A stretch of DNA of 64,000 bases from Planctomycetota bacterium (GTDB taxonomy: Bacteria > Planctomycetota > Phycisphaerae > Phycisphaerales > SM1A02). The DNA is taken from assembly GCA_021414025.1 (NCBI GenBank), contig JAIOPG010000002.1, positions 682,001 through 746,000 of the forward strand, given 5' to 3'. Of this stretch, positions 16,963 to 26,405 are shown one piece after another. The notes below the pieces were generated by a model. It was not told the origin of the DNA, made no database searches, and saw nothing but the letters and a program-made list of their open reading frames with translations. Position 1 is the stretch's first letter; each line of letters opens with the position of its first letter. Position numbers and translations under genes: made by a program.

Positions 16963-19250
16963 TGATAACTCAGCAGCATGAGCCCGACATCGCCACCGTC
17001 GACCTCGCCCGAGCCATCCAGATCGGAGACGCAGCCTGGGCAGGGACCGAAGTCCAGCAGCAGCAGGCCCATGTCGCTTCCATCCACGACGCCGTCGCCG
17101 TTGAGGTCGGCGGGATCGAGCTCCGGACATTGCAGGGCGAAGACCGAAACGTCGTCGATCGCGGCCTCGACCAGCGAGCCGTTGATGATGTCGCGGGCCA
17201 CGAACTTCAGCTTGATGCCCGCCGCGGTGACGGTGACAAAGTCGGCCACGCGGAACTGCTTCTGCACCCAGTCGTTGGCATTCTCGGTGACCGATTCGAG
17301 CAGCACCCAGTTGGCCCCGTTGTTGCCGGAGATGTAGATCGGCATGTTGTCCTCATTGGGCCCGGCGCCCTTGTCGTTGGAGTACCAGCGCCAGTAGGAG
17401 ACATAGGGGTCGGTCAAGCCCGACACGGAGAGAAGCGGACTGGTGAGCGTGGTCTGTCCGCCGTCGATGTCGTTGGTTCCATCGCCGGCGCCCGCGGTGG
17501 CGTTGCCGGTGACAAAGCACTTGACGCCGGAAGTGGTGTGGTCATTCTCGGGCTGCGCGCTGGTGCCGACCGGATCGGCCCAGACCCAGATGCCGCTGGT
17601 GGCCACGGTTCCATCGGCGGTTCCGCCGATGACCCAACCGGTCGCATTGGCTTCGAACGTTTGATCGACCGTCACTTGCGTTCCAAGCGCCGAGGTGGCG
17701 CTGTAACTGCCCGCGAGCGGATCGTGAAGATCCACGGGATCGTTGGTGGTGACCGAGATGCTCCAGGAGACGGGCTCGCCGCAGGGTGTCGGCGGCGAAT
17801 TCACCGCGTAGAGGCCGCCGCCCTCGGGCAGCATCGTGGTTGCAGTGGAGTTGGCGCCGACGGTGGTGGTGAGCACCACGCCGCCCGGGGTCACCGTGTA
17901 TCCGGCGGTGGTGGCGACTTGCACGGCGACGCGCTGGCCCGTGGGATTGAAGTAGGCTGGCTGGCCTTCCGGATAGGAGACCGTGGCGGGCTCCTGACCA
18001 ATCTTCCACACAAACAATCCACGCTCGATGTCCGAGCCGAGGATGATGCCGGAAGGCAGGTAGGGATAGTTGCTCCACAAACCGTTGAAGGTCGACGCGG
18101 GCGAGGCATCGTCGTTGGGGTAGGTGTCGAACCAGGCGACCTGCACAGGAGTGCTGGGCGTGCTGATGTCGAAGAGGCGGATGCCGCTGGTGTAGTTGGA
18201 GCAGTGCAGCAGGTTGCCCTTCACGTACTCGTTGTGGTCGATCGACGTCACGCCGGTCGTGTAGGTGCCGGCGCTGACCGGCGCCGCGAGGTTGCTGATG
18301 TTGACGATGATGCCACGGCTGTTCACGCCGAAGTTGTCCTCGTCGAGCTCGTCGTTGATGTAGGCGTACTGGCGGTCCTCGCTCAGCCAGACCTGGTGGC
18401 AGAAGGCCGCCTGAGAATAGGTGAAGCGGCCGATGACGGTGATGCTGGCCTTGTTGGTGATGTCGAGGATGTCCAGGCCGGTGTTGGTGTTGCCGCCGTT
18501 GGTGCCGCCGCAGGCGAAGAAAATTTCCTTGCCGGCGTAGGGACCGGTGGTCCAGTGGTAGACCACGCCGTCGTGGGTGTACTTCGGATTCCAGGCGGAG
18601 ACGTAGGCCGGCGACGCGGGATTCGGCTCGAGGTTGTAGACGCGAATGCCGTTGGTGCTGCCGCCCATGCGATAGAGGTAGCCGGTCTGCGTGTTGATGA
18701 TCATGGTGTGCGTGGCGGTGGCGCCGCCGGTGGTCACGCTGGGCAGCTCGGTCACGATGCCGTTGTCGATCTGCGAAAGGTCGAAGACCTGGATGCCGCC
18801 GCCGCCCTCGCTCACCGCATAGGCATAGGTCTTGTAGGTCTTGAGATTCCTCCACATGCTGGTGGGGCCGGTCTTGAACGACACGATGCTCGCCGATCCG
18901 GGATTGGTGACCTCGACGAAGCCCGTGCCGTTGGAGAGACCCATGAGCGCGTACTCGCGGCCCGAGGGGCTGACGTATCCCCACACGTCGTTGCCGCTGG
19001 TGTTGGAGGGATCAAAGGTATTGCAGGGAAACCAGGACATCAGTCGGATGCCGTTGGCATTGAATGCCATGGCGGCGCTGGTGGTCTTGGTCGGCTCGTC
19101 GTCGAGGCGCCAGGCCGGCCCGAAGATCGGCGGCTCCCAGTCGCGCGCCTTGAGGTCGCCCTCGTGGGCGAGCGCCATCATGATGGGAGCGATCACAGCG
19201 GCGGTGGCGAGGGCGATCAGGGACATTGTGAATGGCGAGCGAGTCTTCAT
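16959..19250 (-). CDS. Secreted choice-of-anchor-B-like beta-propeller protein with dockerin-like C terminus
   Basis: The 763-residue protein begins with a signal peptide (MSLIALATAAVIAPIMMALA). The middle (about 50-400) is an LVIVD-type propeller of repeated GFVEVTNPGSASIVSFK-like and LDILDITNKASIT-like units, as in choice-of-anchor B proteins. Next comes a region resembling a carbohydrate-binding or jelly-roll domain (about 540-710) with YVSYWRWYSND. It ends with two dockerin-type EF-hand repeats, DLNGDGVVDGSDMGLLLLDFG and DLDGSGEVDGGDVGLMLL. Dockerin-like ends of this sort are frequent in planctomycete secreted proteins without cellulosomes. Function is unknown; surface display or scaffold docking is inferred. 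Confidence 0.85.
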   Translation of the reverse strand: MKTRSPFTMSLIALATAAVIAPIMMALAHEGDLKARDWEPPIFGPAWRLDDEPTKTTSAAMAFNANGIRLMSWFPCNTFDPSNTSGNDVWGYVSPSGREYALMGLSNGTGFVEVTNPGSASIVSFKTGPTSMWRNLKTYKTYAYAVSEGGGGIQVFDLSQIDNGIVTELPSVTTGGATATHTMIINTQTGYLYRMGGSTNGIRVYNLEPNPASPAYVSAWNPKYTHDGVVYHWTTGPYAGKEIFFACGGTNGGNTNTGLDILDITNKASITVIGRFTYSQAAFCHQVWLSEDRQYAYINDELDEDNFGVNSRGIIVNISNLAAPVSAGTYTTGVTSIDHNEYVKGNLLHCSNYTSGIRLFDISTPSTPVQVAWFDTYPNDDASPASTFNGLWSNYPYLPSGIILGSDIERGLFVWKIGQEPATVSYPEGQPAYFNPTGQRVAVQVATTAGYTVTPGGVVLTTTVGANSTATTMLPEGGGLYAVNSPPTPCGEPVSWSISVTTNDPVDLHDPLAGSYSATSALGTQVTVDQTFEANATGWVIGGTADGTVATSGIWVWADPVGTSAQPENDHTTSGVKCFVTGNATAGAGDGTNDIDGGQTTLTSPLLSVSGLTDPYVSYWRWYSNDKGAGPNEDNMPIYISGNNGANWVLLESVTENANDWVQKQFRVADFVTVTAAGIKLKFVARDIINGSLVEAAIDDVSVFALQCPELDPADLNGDGVVDGSDMGLLLLDFGPCPGCVSDLDGSGEVDGGDVGLMLLSYQ

Positions 19251-19401
19251 GGGGTGGTCTTCGGTAGGGATCTTCAGTCAAAAGAAACGACAACCGGTCT
19301 CCTCGGGGAAACCTGGGATGACATCCTGTCAGCCGCAGTTAGTTTGACCTGAAAACCGGGGCATGTCAGCACTTTTTTGGTCTTTTTGAAAGATTTTCCG
19401 T

Positions 19402-20589
19402 TCAGGGACTTCGCGTCGTCGGAACGGTGATCGGCGGATTTGAATTGTAATCCCCGGTCAATCCATGCAAAAAGGCAATCAAGTCCGCGGTTTCCTGGGG
19501 CGATAAGTCCAGCCGCCGCAGCACCGACTCCGAGTGGTGGTCCAGCAGAGCCGCCCCTTCGAGCGTGCTGTAGAAGCGGATGACTTCCTCGAGCGACTTC
19601 ATCTGACCCTGGTGCATGTAGGGCGCGGTTCGATCGATCTGCCGCAGGCTCGGCGTGCGGAATTGCCCCCACTGCTCCGGGTTCGCCTCGGTGGCCAGCG
19701 TCACGCGGGCCCGCGCGCCGGAAGGGTCGTCGCTCCATGTGCCGGCGGCGTTGAAGGGATCCTGGCGCAGGCGGGCCACGCCGTCGATGCGGCCGCGATC
19801 GGTGGGCAGCGCGTCGTCCGCCAGCGGCGCGCCGATGAAGTGAAACTGCCCGTCGCTGAAGGTGGGACCGTTGTGGCAGTCGAAGCACCGGGCCCGGCCG
19901 ACGAAGAGCTTGGCGCCGCGGATCGCATCCACGCCGAAATCCTGCGTGGGTCCGTCGTTGCCGGCGCGGACCCTCTCGATCCAACGGTCGAACGGCGCCG
20001 GGTCGCTGCGCAGCATCCGCTCGTAGGCGGCAATCGCCTTGCCGACCTGGGCGAAGGCCTTGTCGATCTCGTGAGGTTGGTCCGACGCGGGAAAGGGACC
20101 GAAGACACTGCGATATTTGCCGTGGAGCAGCGGATCCGCGGCAATCCGCTCCATCACCTCGGCGCGGGTCAGACCCATTTCGCTGGGCGTCTCGAAGGGA
20201 TGCAGCGCCTGGCTCCACAGGGAATCCGCGCGTCCGTCCCAGGTCAGCCACTTCTGATGGGCGACGTTGAGCAATCCCGGCGTGTGCCGCGTGCCCTTGC
20301 CGAGACCCACGGCGACATCGAGCCCATCGGTGAAGTTCATGCCCGGCTTGTGACAAGTGGAACAGGAGACGGTGCCGTCGCGACTGAGGTTGGCGGAGAA
20401 GAACAGGTCATGTCCAAGAGCCGCGGCTTTCGGATCGTCGGACCAGCGATTGGTCGGATCGGGTGGCGGCGGCGGAAGCGGCGAGAGCGTGAGGAGCTGC
20501 TGCTTCTCGCGAGAACTCAGCACCACGGGCGCGGCGCATCGGACTTGAGTGAAGAGCACAAGCGCCAGAAAGATGGAACGAGATCTCAT
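19402..20589 (-). CDS. Di-heme cytochrome c peroxidase (CCP/MauG family)
   Basis: The 395-residue protein has a hydrophobic N-terminal export segment and two c-type heme motifs, CSTCH at 76-80 and CFDCH at 235-239. Further CCP/MauG landmarks are RHTPGLLNVA and FRTPSLRQIDRTAPYMHQG. Members reduce hydrogen peroxide in the periplasm or oxidise protein side chains (MauG). The Met at 20589 overlaps the stop of the upstream NHL gene as ATGA, so the pair is translated together. About 150 bases without a recognisable gene separate it from the propeller gene downstream. Confidence 0.92.
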   Translation of the reverse strand: MRSRSIFLALVLFTQVRCAAPVVLSSREKQQLLTLSPLPPPPPDPTNRWSDDPKAAALGHDLFFSANLSRDGTVSCSTCHKPGMNFTDGLDVAVGLGKGTRHTPGLLNVAHQKWLTWDGRADSLWSQALHPFETPSEMGLTRAEVMERIAADPLLHGKYRSVFGPFPASDQPHEIDKAFAQVGKAIAAYERMLRSDPAPFDRWIERVRAGNDGPTQDFGVDAIRGAKLFVGRARCFDCHNGPTFSDGQFHFIGAPLADDALPTDRGRIDGVARLRQDPFNAAGTWSDDPSGARARVTLATEANPEQWGQFRTPSLRQIDRTAPYMHQGQMKSLEEVIRFYSTLEGAALLDHHSESVLRRLDLSPQETADLIAFLHGLTGDYNSNPPITVPTTRSP

Positions 20590-22823
20590 TCCAGTTCGAG
20601 CGTGGCCTGGTTGCGGCGCACCCGCCCGTCCTTCTTGAGGTCGAAGATCAATTCCCAACGGCCCGGCATGTGGAACAACAACGGTTCGGCGCGCCAATGC
20701 CCTGGAGAAACCTGGGTCACTTTGGGAACGACATTCATGCCATGGTTGTGCTGGGGCATCTCGGCGTCGCAGCGAAGCTCGTAGCCTTCAAGCGGCTTGC
20801 CATCGGCGTCGACCGCGGTGACTTCCAGCGCGAAAGGCTCCGCCCGCGCGATGGGCTCCACCGCCTTCCAGGTCATGGTGCCGCCGGATTGCAGGTTGAA
20901 TGATCCATGGCCCGCCTTGAGCAGCGCGATCCATGAAGCTCGATCCGCCTGAGCCTTGGCTTCCACCGCAGCATCAGGCATGCCGGGTTGCGGGGATGGA
21001 TTCGCGGCGCGGCTCTTGCTGAGCGTGAAGGAAGCCTGCCAGGAGCCATCGCGACCGAATCGCTGCAGTCGATGGTTTCCATAGTCGACCACATAAACCG
21101 ATTTGCCGTCGCCGGTGTCGACGCCGGCGGGAAGCCAGAGCGAGCCATTCTTGGCGGCCTCGATGCCGTCGAAGAATTTCTCCGGAGCGCGCGGCGGCAG
21201 GCCGAAGGTGCGGATCACCTTTCCCTGCGGATCCAGTTCAATCAGCGCGTCGTCGGCCGAGTCGCTGACATAGACATGGCCATCGAGGCCCGCGGCGATC
21301 CCCTGCGGCGAGCGAATGCTCTCGGGCAGCGTCATGACCGACGCGCCCTTCGGGCTCCGCCGCTCGATGGCGCCGGGCCAGAGCAGAAGAATTTCGTTGG
21401 CGTCCGCATCAAAGGCCGACGCGATGACCTTGCCGCGAAGGTCAGCCGCGCGCGGCCGCGCATCGCAAAGGGATGTCTCGCCGTTGGTCGTGACCCACGC
21501 GATGTCGCCGCTGGCGAAGACGACACCCGCTCCCCTCGTCTGCGAAGTTTGGGGCGAACCCGCCTTGAAAATGAGATCCACGGGACGGCTCTTTGAAAGT
21601 GAGCACTCCTTTCGCACTTGGACGAGATCGATGGATTCGTCGAGCACGGCCATGAAGGCGTCGAAGGCCAGCTCCCGGGAGAGGTCGCGCTTCAGACGCC
21701 AGTGCTCCACGCGGTCGACCAGCGCGTCCAGCACCCAGACGCCCATGCCGTCGGCGTCCGTCTGCACCGACACCGGACGAATGAAGCGGCCGGGCTTGTC
21801 GCCGTTGCCTCCGAGCGTCGAAACATAGATCGGGGGATCGCTTCGCGTGTCCCAGAGCACCACCGTTCCGCTCTCGGGCTCCCACGCCGCCACCAGGCTG
21901 GAGCAGGAGGAGACATCGACGCCGAAATGACTGCTCACGCCCTCGCGGCTGGGCATTGGCGGCCGCACCGGCGGCTGCTCTCCGGCGCGCAGCGGACGAA
22001 AGACCTGCACGCGCCGCTCGAAGCCCTCGCACACCGCGACGCGCCCTGTCTTGGCGTCGATGGCGATCGCGGTCGGGTAGTGGATCTTGCCCTTGCCTTC
22101 ACGCGGCCGCAGAGCGTGCAAGCCGAAGACATCGCGCAGCGCCCCCTTCCAGTCCAGTCGCGTGATCCGGTGGCCGAGACGGTCGCTCACCAGCGGTCCG
22201 CCCGCGTCGAAGGCAATGCTGTAGGGCTCGATGAACTGGCCGGGGAAGAATCCGCGCTCGCCGGTAGCGAAGGAAGATCCATCAGCGGCGAGGCAGACCA
22301 CGCGGCTGTGGCCCGTGTCTGCGACCCACAACGAACCATCCGGCGCGAAGGCCAGAGCTTCGGGAGCGAGCCATCCACCCTGCTTGATGACCACCGGCGT
22401 CGGTTCGCCATTGCCCAGCGGCATGCGGAAGACCGCGTCCTGGTCGCGCAGACACCAGGCGATTTCCTTGTCGTTCGAAGCGATGGAAGTGGCATTGGCG
22501 GGCACGCTTTGCGGAATCGGCGCACTTTTGTCCAGGCTTCGAAGCGCGATGCCATCCGATGCCAGGGCAATCGGCCCGCTTGAAAGCAATTCGCAGGGCT
22601 GGTCGGACACGCTCGTTGTCGACATGGCCCCGGGCGAAGTCAAATCGACGCGGATGACACCGCGACGACCTGCGGCGATGAGCAGCGTCCCATCGCCGTC
22701 AAAGCGGACGCCTTTGGCTTCGGCGATTTTTTCGACCGTTCCCTCGTGGACGTAGGCCTCGCCGGCGCGGAGTGCACTCGAAAGCATCAGCGTGAGCAGG
22801 AAGGCGAGCAAGGGAATCCGCAT
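20586..22823 (-). CDS. Exported NHL-repeat propeller protein with C-terminal YtkA-like domain
   Basis: The 745-residue protein has a signal peptide (IPLLAFLLTLMLSSALRA) and NHL-type repeats such as GSLWVADTGHSRVVCLAADG, GHVYVSDSADDALIELDPQG and VYVVDYGNHRLQRFGRDG. The last 80 or so residues (AEPFALEVTAVDADGKPL, AEMPQHNHGMN, GHWRAEPLLFHMPGRWEL) resemble the YtkA/FixH-like beta-sandwich found in copper- or haem-protein maturation contexts. It is co-translated with the di-heme peroxidase, suggesting joint function in the periplasm. The start is set by the signal peptide and by TAGACT seven bases upstream. Confidence 0.83.
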   Translation of the reverse strand: MRIPLLAFLLTLMLSSALRAGEAYVHEGTVEKIAEAKGVRFDGDGTLLIAAGRRGVIRVDLTSPGAMSTTSVSDQPCELLSSGPIALASDGIALRSLDKSAPIPQSVPANATSIASNDKEIAWCLRDQDAVFRMPLGNGEPTPVVIKQGGWLAPEALAFAPDGSLWVADTGHSRVVCLAADGSSFATGERGFFPGQFIEPYSIAFDAGGPLVSDRLGHRITRLDWKGALRDVFGLHALRPREGKGKIHYPTAIAIDAKTGRVAVCEGFERRVQVFRPLRAGEQPPVRPPMPSREGVSSHFGVDVSSCSSLVAAWEPESGTVVLWDTRSDPPIYVSTLGGNGDKPGRFIRPVSVQTDADGMGVWVLDALVDRVEHWRLKRDLSRELAFDAFMAVLDESIDLVQVRKECSLSKSRPVDLIFKAGSPQTSQTRGAGVVFASGDIAWVTTNGETSLCDARPRAADLRGKVIASAFDADANEILLLWPGAIERRSPKGASVMTLPESIRSPQGIAAGLDGHVYVSDSADDALIELDPQGKVIRTFGLPPRAPEKFFDGIEAAKNGSLWLPAGVDTGDGKSVYVVDYGNHRLQRFGRDGSWQASFTLSKSRAANPSPQPGMPDAAVEAKAQADRASWIALLKAGHGSFNLQSGGTMTWKAVEPIARAEPFALEVTAVDADGKPLEGYELRCDAEMPQHNHGMNVVPKVTQVSPGHWRAEPLLFHMPGRWELIFDLKKDGRVRRNQATLELE

Positions 22824-22830
22824 GTCGATG

Positions 22831-22836
22831 AGTCTA
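22831..22836 (-). promoter_or_regulatory. -10-like TAGACT before the NHL gene
   Basis: On the minus strand TAGACT lies seven bases before the ATG at 22823. There is no Shine-Dalgarno sequence in the gap. The identical hexamer recurs at 25225, 28795 and 29947. Confidence 0.45.
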
Positions 22837-22887
22837 GGAATGATTCCAGCCGCGTGCGAAGTGGTTTGTTGGTAGAAATTCACTCGG

Positions 22888-24384
22888 ATGTCGATCGAAT
22901 CGAAACCCATGCGTCGCCGACGAGTCTCATGGACGACCGTCTGGACGACCGTCGCCGCCATCCTGGTCGTTGGACTCCTCTTGTATGGCGCGGCTGGCAG
23001 CCTGGACGCGCGCATGCACACTCTGACCGCCGAGAACTCGCAGCACGCCATCACCCAGGTCTGTTCGAACTGGCTCGTGGGGTGCCTGCCCTTCGCGGCG
23101 CTCCTGCTGGCCATTGCGGTCTTCCCCGCGATCCCTTTCCTGGAGCACTGGTGGGAGCGCAACACCAGCAAGCTGCTGGTGAGCAGCCTCATGGGTTTGG
23201 TGGCGATGGTGTGGCTTGAACGCGCGGTGGGGGACACGGCCTTCATGCTCACCGCGCTGATGCATGGATTGCACGAATATGTTCCCTTCATCATTCTGCT
23301 GCTGAGTTTGTTCGTGATCGCCGGCGGCATCTCCCTCGGCGGGAAATTCGTCGCCACGCCCTACATGAACACGGCGATCCTGGCGGTCGGCGCGGTGCTG
23401 GCCAACCTGCTGGGCACCACCGGCGCCAGCATGCTGCTGATCCGGCCGCTGCTTTCGGCGAATTCCCACCGAACATGCCGCACGCACACGGTGGTCTTCT
23501 TCATCTTCCTGGTCAGCAATTGCGGCGGACTGCTTTTGCCGATCGGCGATCCCCCGCTTTTCCTGGGCTACCTGCGCGGCGTCCCCTTCGAATGGACCCT
23601 GACCCTGTGGAAACCCTGGCTCTTCGTCAACGGCCTGATCCTGGCCGTGTTCTACGCGGTGGATCTGCGCCGCTGGAAGCAGGAGGGATTCCACGGGCAC
23701 CGCGAAAGCGCGGCGCCGGGACGCCGCCTCACCGTTCACGGCGAATCCAACGCCATCCTGTTGATTCTTGCGGTTCTCGCGGTGGCCACGATCGCGCCGG
23801 GCAAGCCCCTGCCCTTCCTTGAGGCAACCGCGCCGGAATTCCTGCGCGAAGGCGTGCTGCTGCTGCTGACGGGATTGAGCTGCGTGATCACGCCGATGAG
23901 AGTGCGCAAGCTGCAGGGATTTTCCTTTGGCCCCATTCTCGAGGTCGCCGCGATCTTCTCCGGCCTCTTCATCGCGATGCAGATTCCGATGATGGTGCTG
24001 GGCGCCAAGGGCGGGGAACTCGGCATCGAAACGCCGCTCTCATTCTTCTGGATCACCGGCGCGCTCTCCAGCGCGCTGGACAACGCCCCCACCTACGTCG
24101 TCTTCCTGGAGGTGGCGCGGAGCCAGACCCCGCAGCACCTCGCGGAGGGAACGCTGGCCCTGGTCGGCGGCGAATTCGTGCGGAGCAATCTGCTGGCGGC
24201 CATCTCCTGCGGCGCGGTTTTCATGGGGGCCATGACCTACATCGGCAATGGTCCCAACCTCATGGTGAGGGCGATCGCGGCGAAGGAGGGCGTGGTCATG
24301 CCATCGTTCTTCCGCTACATGCTTTGGTCCTGCGGCGTGCTGCTGCCGATCTTTGCGGCCGCGGGTTACTTGTTCCTGCGCTGA
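22888..24384 (+). CDS. NhaD/CitM-like sodium:proton antiporter family membrane protein
   Basis: The 498-residue protein has about a dozen hydrophobic segments and family-like motifs: NLLGTTGASMLLIRPLL, SNCGGLLLPIGDPPLFLGYL and, in the second half, GALSSALDNAPTYVVFLEV and GAMTYIGNGPNLMV. The paired T/S-rich re-entrant motifs (TTGASM, SALDNAPT) are typical of the ion transporter superfamily that holds NhaD antiporters and citrate carriers. Sodium/proton exchange is the usual annotation for this subgroup; the substrate is not proven. It is divergent from the NHL gene across 64 bases and has no operon partner. Confidence 0.85.
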   Translation: MSIESKPMRRRRVSWTTVWTTVAAILVVGLLLYGAAGSLDARMHTLTAENSQHAITQVCSNWLVGCLPFAALLLAIAVFPAIPFLEHWWERNTSKLLVSSLMGLVAMVWLERAVGDTAFMLTALMHGLHEYVPFIILLLSLFVIAGGISLGGKFVATPYMNTAILAVGAVLANLLGTTGASMLLIRPLLSANSHRTCRTHTVVFFIFLVSNCGGLLLPIGDPPLFLGYLRGVPFEWTLTLWKPWLFVNGLILAVFYAVDLRRWKQEGFHGHRESAAPGRRLTVHGESNAILLILAVLAVATIAPGKPLPFLEATAPEFLREGVLLLLTGLSCVITPMRVRKLQGFSFGPILEVAAIFSGLFIAMQIPMMVLGAKGGELGIETPLSFFWITGALSSALDNAPTYVVFLEVARSQTPQHLAEGTLALVGGEFVRSNLLAAISCGAVFMGAMTYIGNGPNLMVRAIAAKEGVVMPSFFRYMLWSCGVLLPIFAAAGYLFLR

Positions 24385-24396
24385 ATCACACCCGCC

Positions 24397-25218
24397 TCAG
24401 GAGCTCGGTTGATCCTTCTTCGGTGATTCGGCCGGAGGGACGGCCTCGGGTTTTTCTTCGTCGTCGCCTTCGCGCTTCATCATGGCATAGATGATGGACT
24501 GGGCGACCACGCTCTCCCCGACCAGCCGACCGACGCGCGAGCTGGCGGCGTCGAGATTGCGGATCTCGCCGCGGTCGAGGTCACTCTCGAAATCCTTCAG
24601 CGCGTTCTCCACCGCCAGCATCATGCTGGCCAGCACCGCCCACTCTTCGCGGGTGTCCGGCCAATACTTGCTTGAGCGCACCAGATCGACCGGGAATCGG
24701 ATGCGCCAGCCCTCCGGCGTCTCGGCCAGCGTGAGCGCGCCGGAAAAAATCGGCTGCCCGTCGTAGCTCAGGGAGGCGGTGCCGTCACCCAAATCCGTGG
24801 CCGTCAGCCTTGCCCGCTGCGCCACCAGCCACGCGGCGGGATCGGCGATGGCGACCACCGTCAGGTCACGCGTCGAGGCCTGGCCTTTTTTGCCCAGGAT
24901 GGCGCCGACTTCCTTTTCCACCTGCGACGGGAAGCGATCGCGCAGATCCGCCGCGACCTTCAGCAGGCGAGCCAGCATGTCCCCGGCCTTGGCCTTCACT
25001 TCGGCGATGGCGCTGGCCTCGGTCACGCCGTCGTCGAAGGTGATGTCGCGGGCGGGAATCTCCAGCAGCATGGGCAGGTCCTCGGCGCGATTCTTGGTGG
25101 CCATTTCCGCGGCGGCGTCAAGCATCGCCTCGGGAGTGCTGGTGTCGTACTTGGGCTTCTTGCATCCGGCGATGCAGGCGATCAGGCAGAGCAGGATGGA
25201 GATTCGGCAGCGCGTCAC
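24397..25218 (-). CDS. Predicted lipoprotein of unknown function
   Basis: The 273-residue protein begins with a lipoprotein signal (ISILLCLIACIAGC), with Cys19 as the likely lipidated residue. The rest is mostly helical and charged, with an acidic, Pro- and Lys-rich C-terminal tail. I recognise no domain. The start is a GTG at 25218; TAGACT lies six bases upstream. The stop converges on the antiporter gene 12 bases away, and the gene is divergent from thiS. Confidence 0.75.
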   Translation of the reverse strand: MTRCRISILLCLIACIAGCKKPKYDTSTPEAMLDAAAEMATKNRAEDLPMLLEIPARDITFDDGVTEASAIAEVKAKAGDMLARLLKVAADLRDRFPSQVEKEVGAILGKKGQASTRDLTVVAIADPAAWLVAQRARLTATDLGDGTASLSYDGQPIFSGALTLAETPEGWRIRFPVDLVRSSKYWPDTREEWAVLASMMLAVENALKDFESDLDRGEIRNLDAASSRVGRLVGESVVAQSIIYAMMKREGDDEEKPEAVPPAESPKKDQPSS

Positions 25219-25224
25219 GCGGCA

Positions 25225-25230
25225 AGTCTA
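25225..25230 (-). promoter_or_regulatory. -10-like TAGACT before the lipoprotein gene
   Basis: TAGACT on the minus strand is followed after exactly six bases by the GTG start at 25218. This supports both the start choice and a leaderless transcript. Confidence 0.45.
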
Positions 25231-25261
25231 GCCGCGGAACATGGCCTATTATCCACTCCCG

Positions 25262-25471
25262 ATGTCCGTCATCGAGATCCACGTCAACGGCGAAGCCCGA
25301 ACCTGCGAATCCGTGCGCACGGTCGCGGAGCTGCTGCACCACCTGGGGCGCGGCGGTGCGCCGTGCGCCGTGGAGGTGAACCAGAAGCTGGTTCCCAAGT
25401 CACAGCATCCCGCGCACCCGCTGAAGGATGGCGACCGCGTGGAGCTGGTGACGCTGGTCGGCGGAGGTTGA
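25262..25471 (+). CDS. thiS: ThiS sulfur-carrier protein
   Basis: The 69-residue ubiquitin-like protein starts [13 protein letters not shown] and ends in GGG. The terminal Gly-Gly is the site that is adenylated and thiocarboxylated to donate sulfur for the thiazole ring of thiamine. The ATG at 25262 starts at the first beta strand; an in-frame ATG at 25241 would add seven residues. A -10-like TATTAT lies at 25247-25252. thiG follows after one base. ThiF, ThiH/ThiO and other thiamine genes are not present here. Confidence 0.93.
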   Translation: MSVIEIHVNGEARTCESVRTVAELLHHLGRGGAPCAVEVNQKLVPKSQHPAHPLKDGDRVELVTLVGGG

Positions 25472-25472
25472 C

Positions 25473-26339
25473 ATGAGCGGAACCCTGGATCAACTCACCG
25501 ACGTCGCTCCTTCGCCGCTGCAGGTGGGAAGTTTCACGCTGCGCTCGCGTCTGGTGGTGGGCACCGGCAAGTACAAGGATTTCGAGCAGATGCGCCTGGC
25601 CATCGAGGCCGGCGGCGCCGACGCGGTCACGGTCGCGGTGCGCCGCGAGCGCCTCTACGACAAGGAGGGGCGCTCGCTTCTTGATGCATTGCCGCTGAAC
25701 CGCCTCTCGATTCTGCCCAACACCGCGGGGTGCTTCACCGCCGCGGACGCAGTGCGGGTGGCGCGACTGGGCCGCGATCTGCTGGAGCAACTGGGCAATC
25801 CCGGGCAGCGCTGGGTCAAGCTCGAGGTGTTGGGTGACAAGTCGACGCTGCTGCCGGATCCGGTGGGCACACTCGAAGCCTGCGCCGAGCTGGTCAAGGA
25901 TGGCTTCGAGGTGCTCTGCTACTCGAGCGACGATCCAATCGCCGCTGTACGGCTGCGCGACGCCGGGGCCACCAGCGTGATGCCGGCGGGAAGCCCGATC
26001 GGCTCGGGCCGCGGCATCGCCAACCGCGAGGCGATCCTGATCCTGATCGACCTGCTGAAGAACCCGGCGCATGGCGGCAGCGCCAGCTATCCGGTGATCG
26101 TCGACGCGGGCGTGGGCACGCCAAGCGACGTCACCCTGGCGATGGAGCTTGGTGCCGACGGCGTGCTGCTGAACACCGGCATCGCCCACGCGGCGGATCC
26201 GGTTCAGATGGCGCGAGCCATGCGGCTGGCGCTGGAGGCGGGCTATTTCGGCTTCCGTTCCGGCCGCATACCGCGGAAATTGCTGGGCACCGCCAGCAGT
26301 CCCTGGTCGGGAACGATCACGCACATTCCCGGAGAGTGA
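25473..26339 (+). CDS. thiG: Thiazole synthase ThiG
   Basis: ThiG forms the thiazole phosphate moiety of thiamine from 1-deoxy-D-xylulose 5-phosphate, dehydroglycine and ThiS thiocarboxylate. The 288-residue TIM barrel shows [13 protein letters not shown], the Schiff-base lysine Lys116 in WVKLEVLGD, and the phosphate-binding region [13 protein letters not shown] and [10 protein letters not shown]. Length is slightly above average because of a short N-terminal extension. It directly follows thiS and probably shares its transcript. No TPP riboswitch precedes the pair. Confidence 0.96.
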   Translation: MSGTLDQLTDVAPSPLQVGSFTLRSRLVVGTGKYKDFEQMRLAIEAGGADAVTVAVRRERLYDKEGRSLLDALPLNRLSILPNTAGCFTAADAVRVARLGRDLLEQLGNPGQRWVKLEVLGDKSTLLPDPVGTLEACAELVKDGFEVLCYSSDDPIAAVRLRDAGATSVMPAGSPIGSGRGIANREAILILIDLLKNPAHGGSASYPVIVDAGVGTPSDVTLAMELGADGVLLNTGIAHAADPVQMARAMRLALEAGYFGFRSGRIPRKLLGTASSPWSGTITHIPGE

Positions 26340-26350
26340 GCGCGGCCGAA

Positions 26351-26397
26351 TGCATCGGCGTCACAATCTTTGCGTTGATGCAACCGCGCCGCGCGGT
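26351..26397. terminator. Possible hairpins in the convergent thiG/aminotransferase gap
   Basis: TGCATC/GATGCA (26351-26356 and 26377-26382) and ACCGCG/CGCGGT (26383-26388 and 26392-26397) are inverted repeats in the 66-base gap between two convergent genes. Neither has a T-tract, so termination is only a guess. Confidence 0.22.
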
Positions 26398-26405
26398 CGC
26401 GGCGA

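Noticed and set aside
16887-19352. An 821-codon open frame on the plus strand opposite the propeller gene
   Set aside because: It is a high-G+C antisense shadow: low complexity in Gly, Ala, Val, Asp and His with no domain, while the minus strand has a signal peptide, propeller and dockerin motifs.
25219-25261. A TPP riboswitch before thiS-thiG
   Set aside because: Only 43 bases lie between the divergent lipoprotein gene and thiS, too short, and the conserved THI-box elements are absent.
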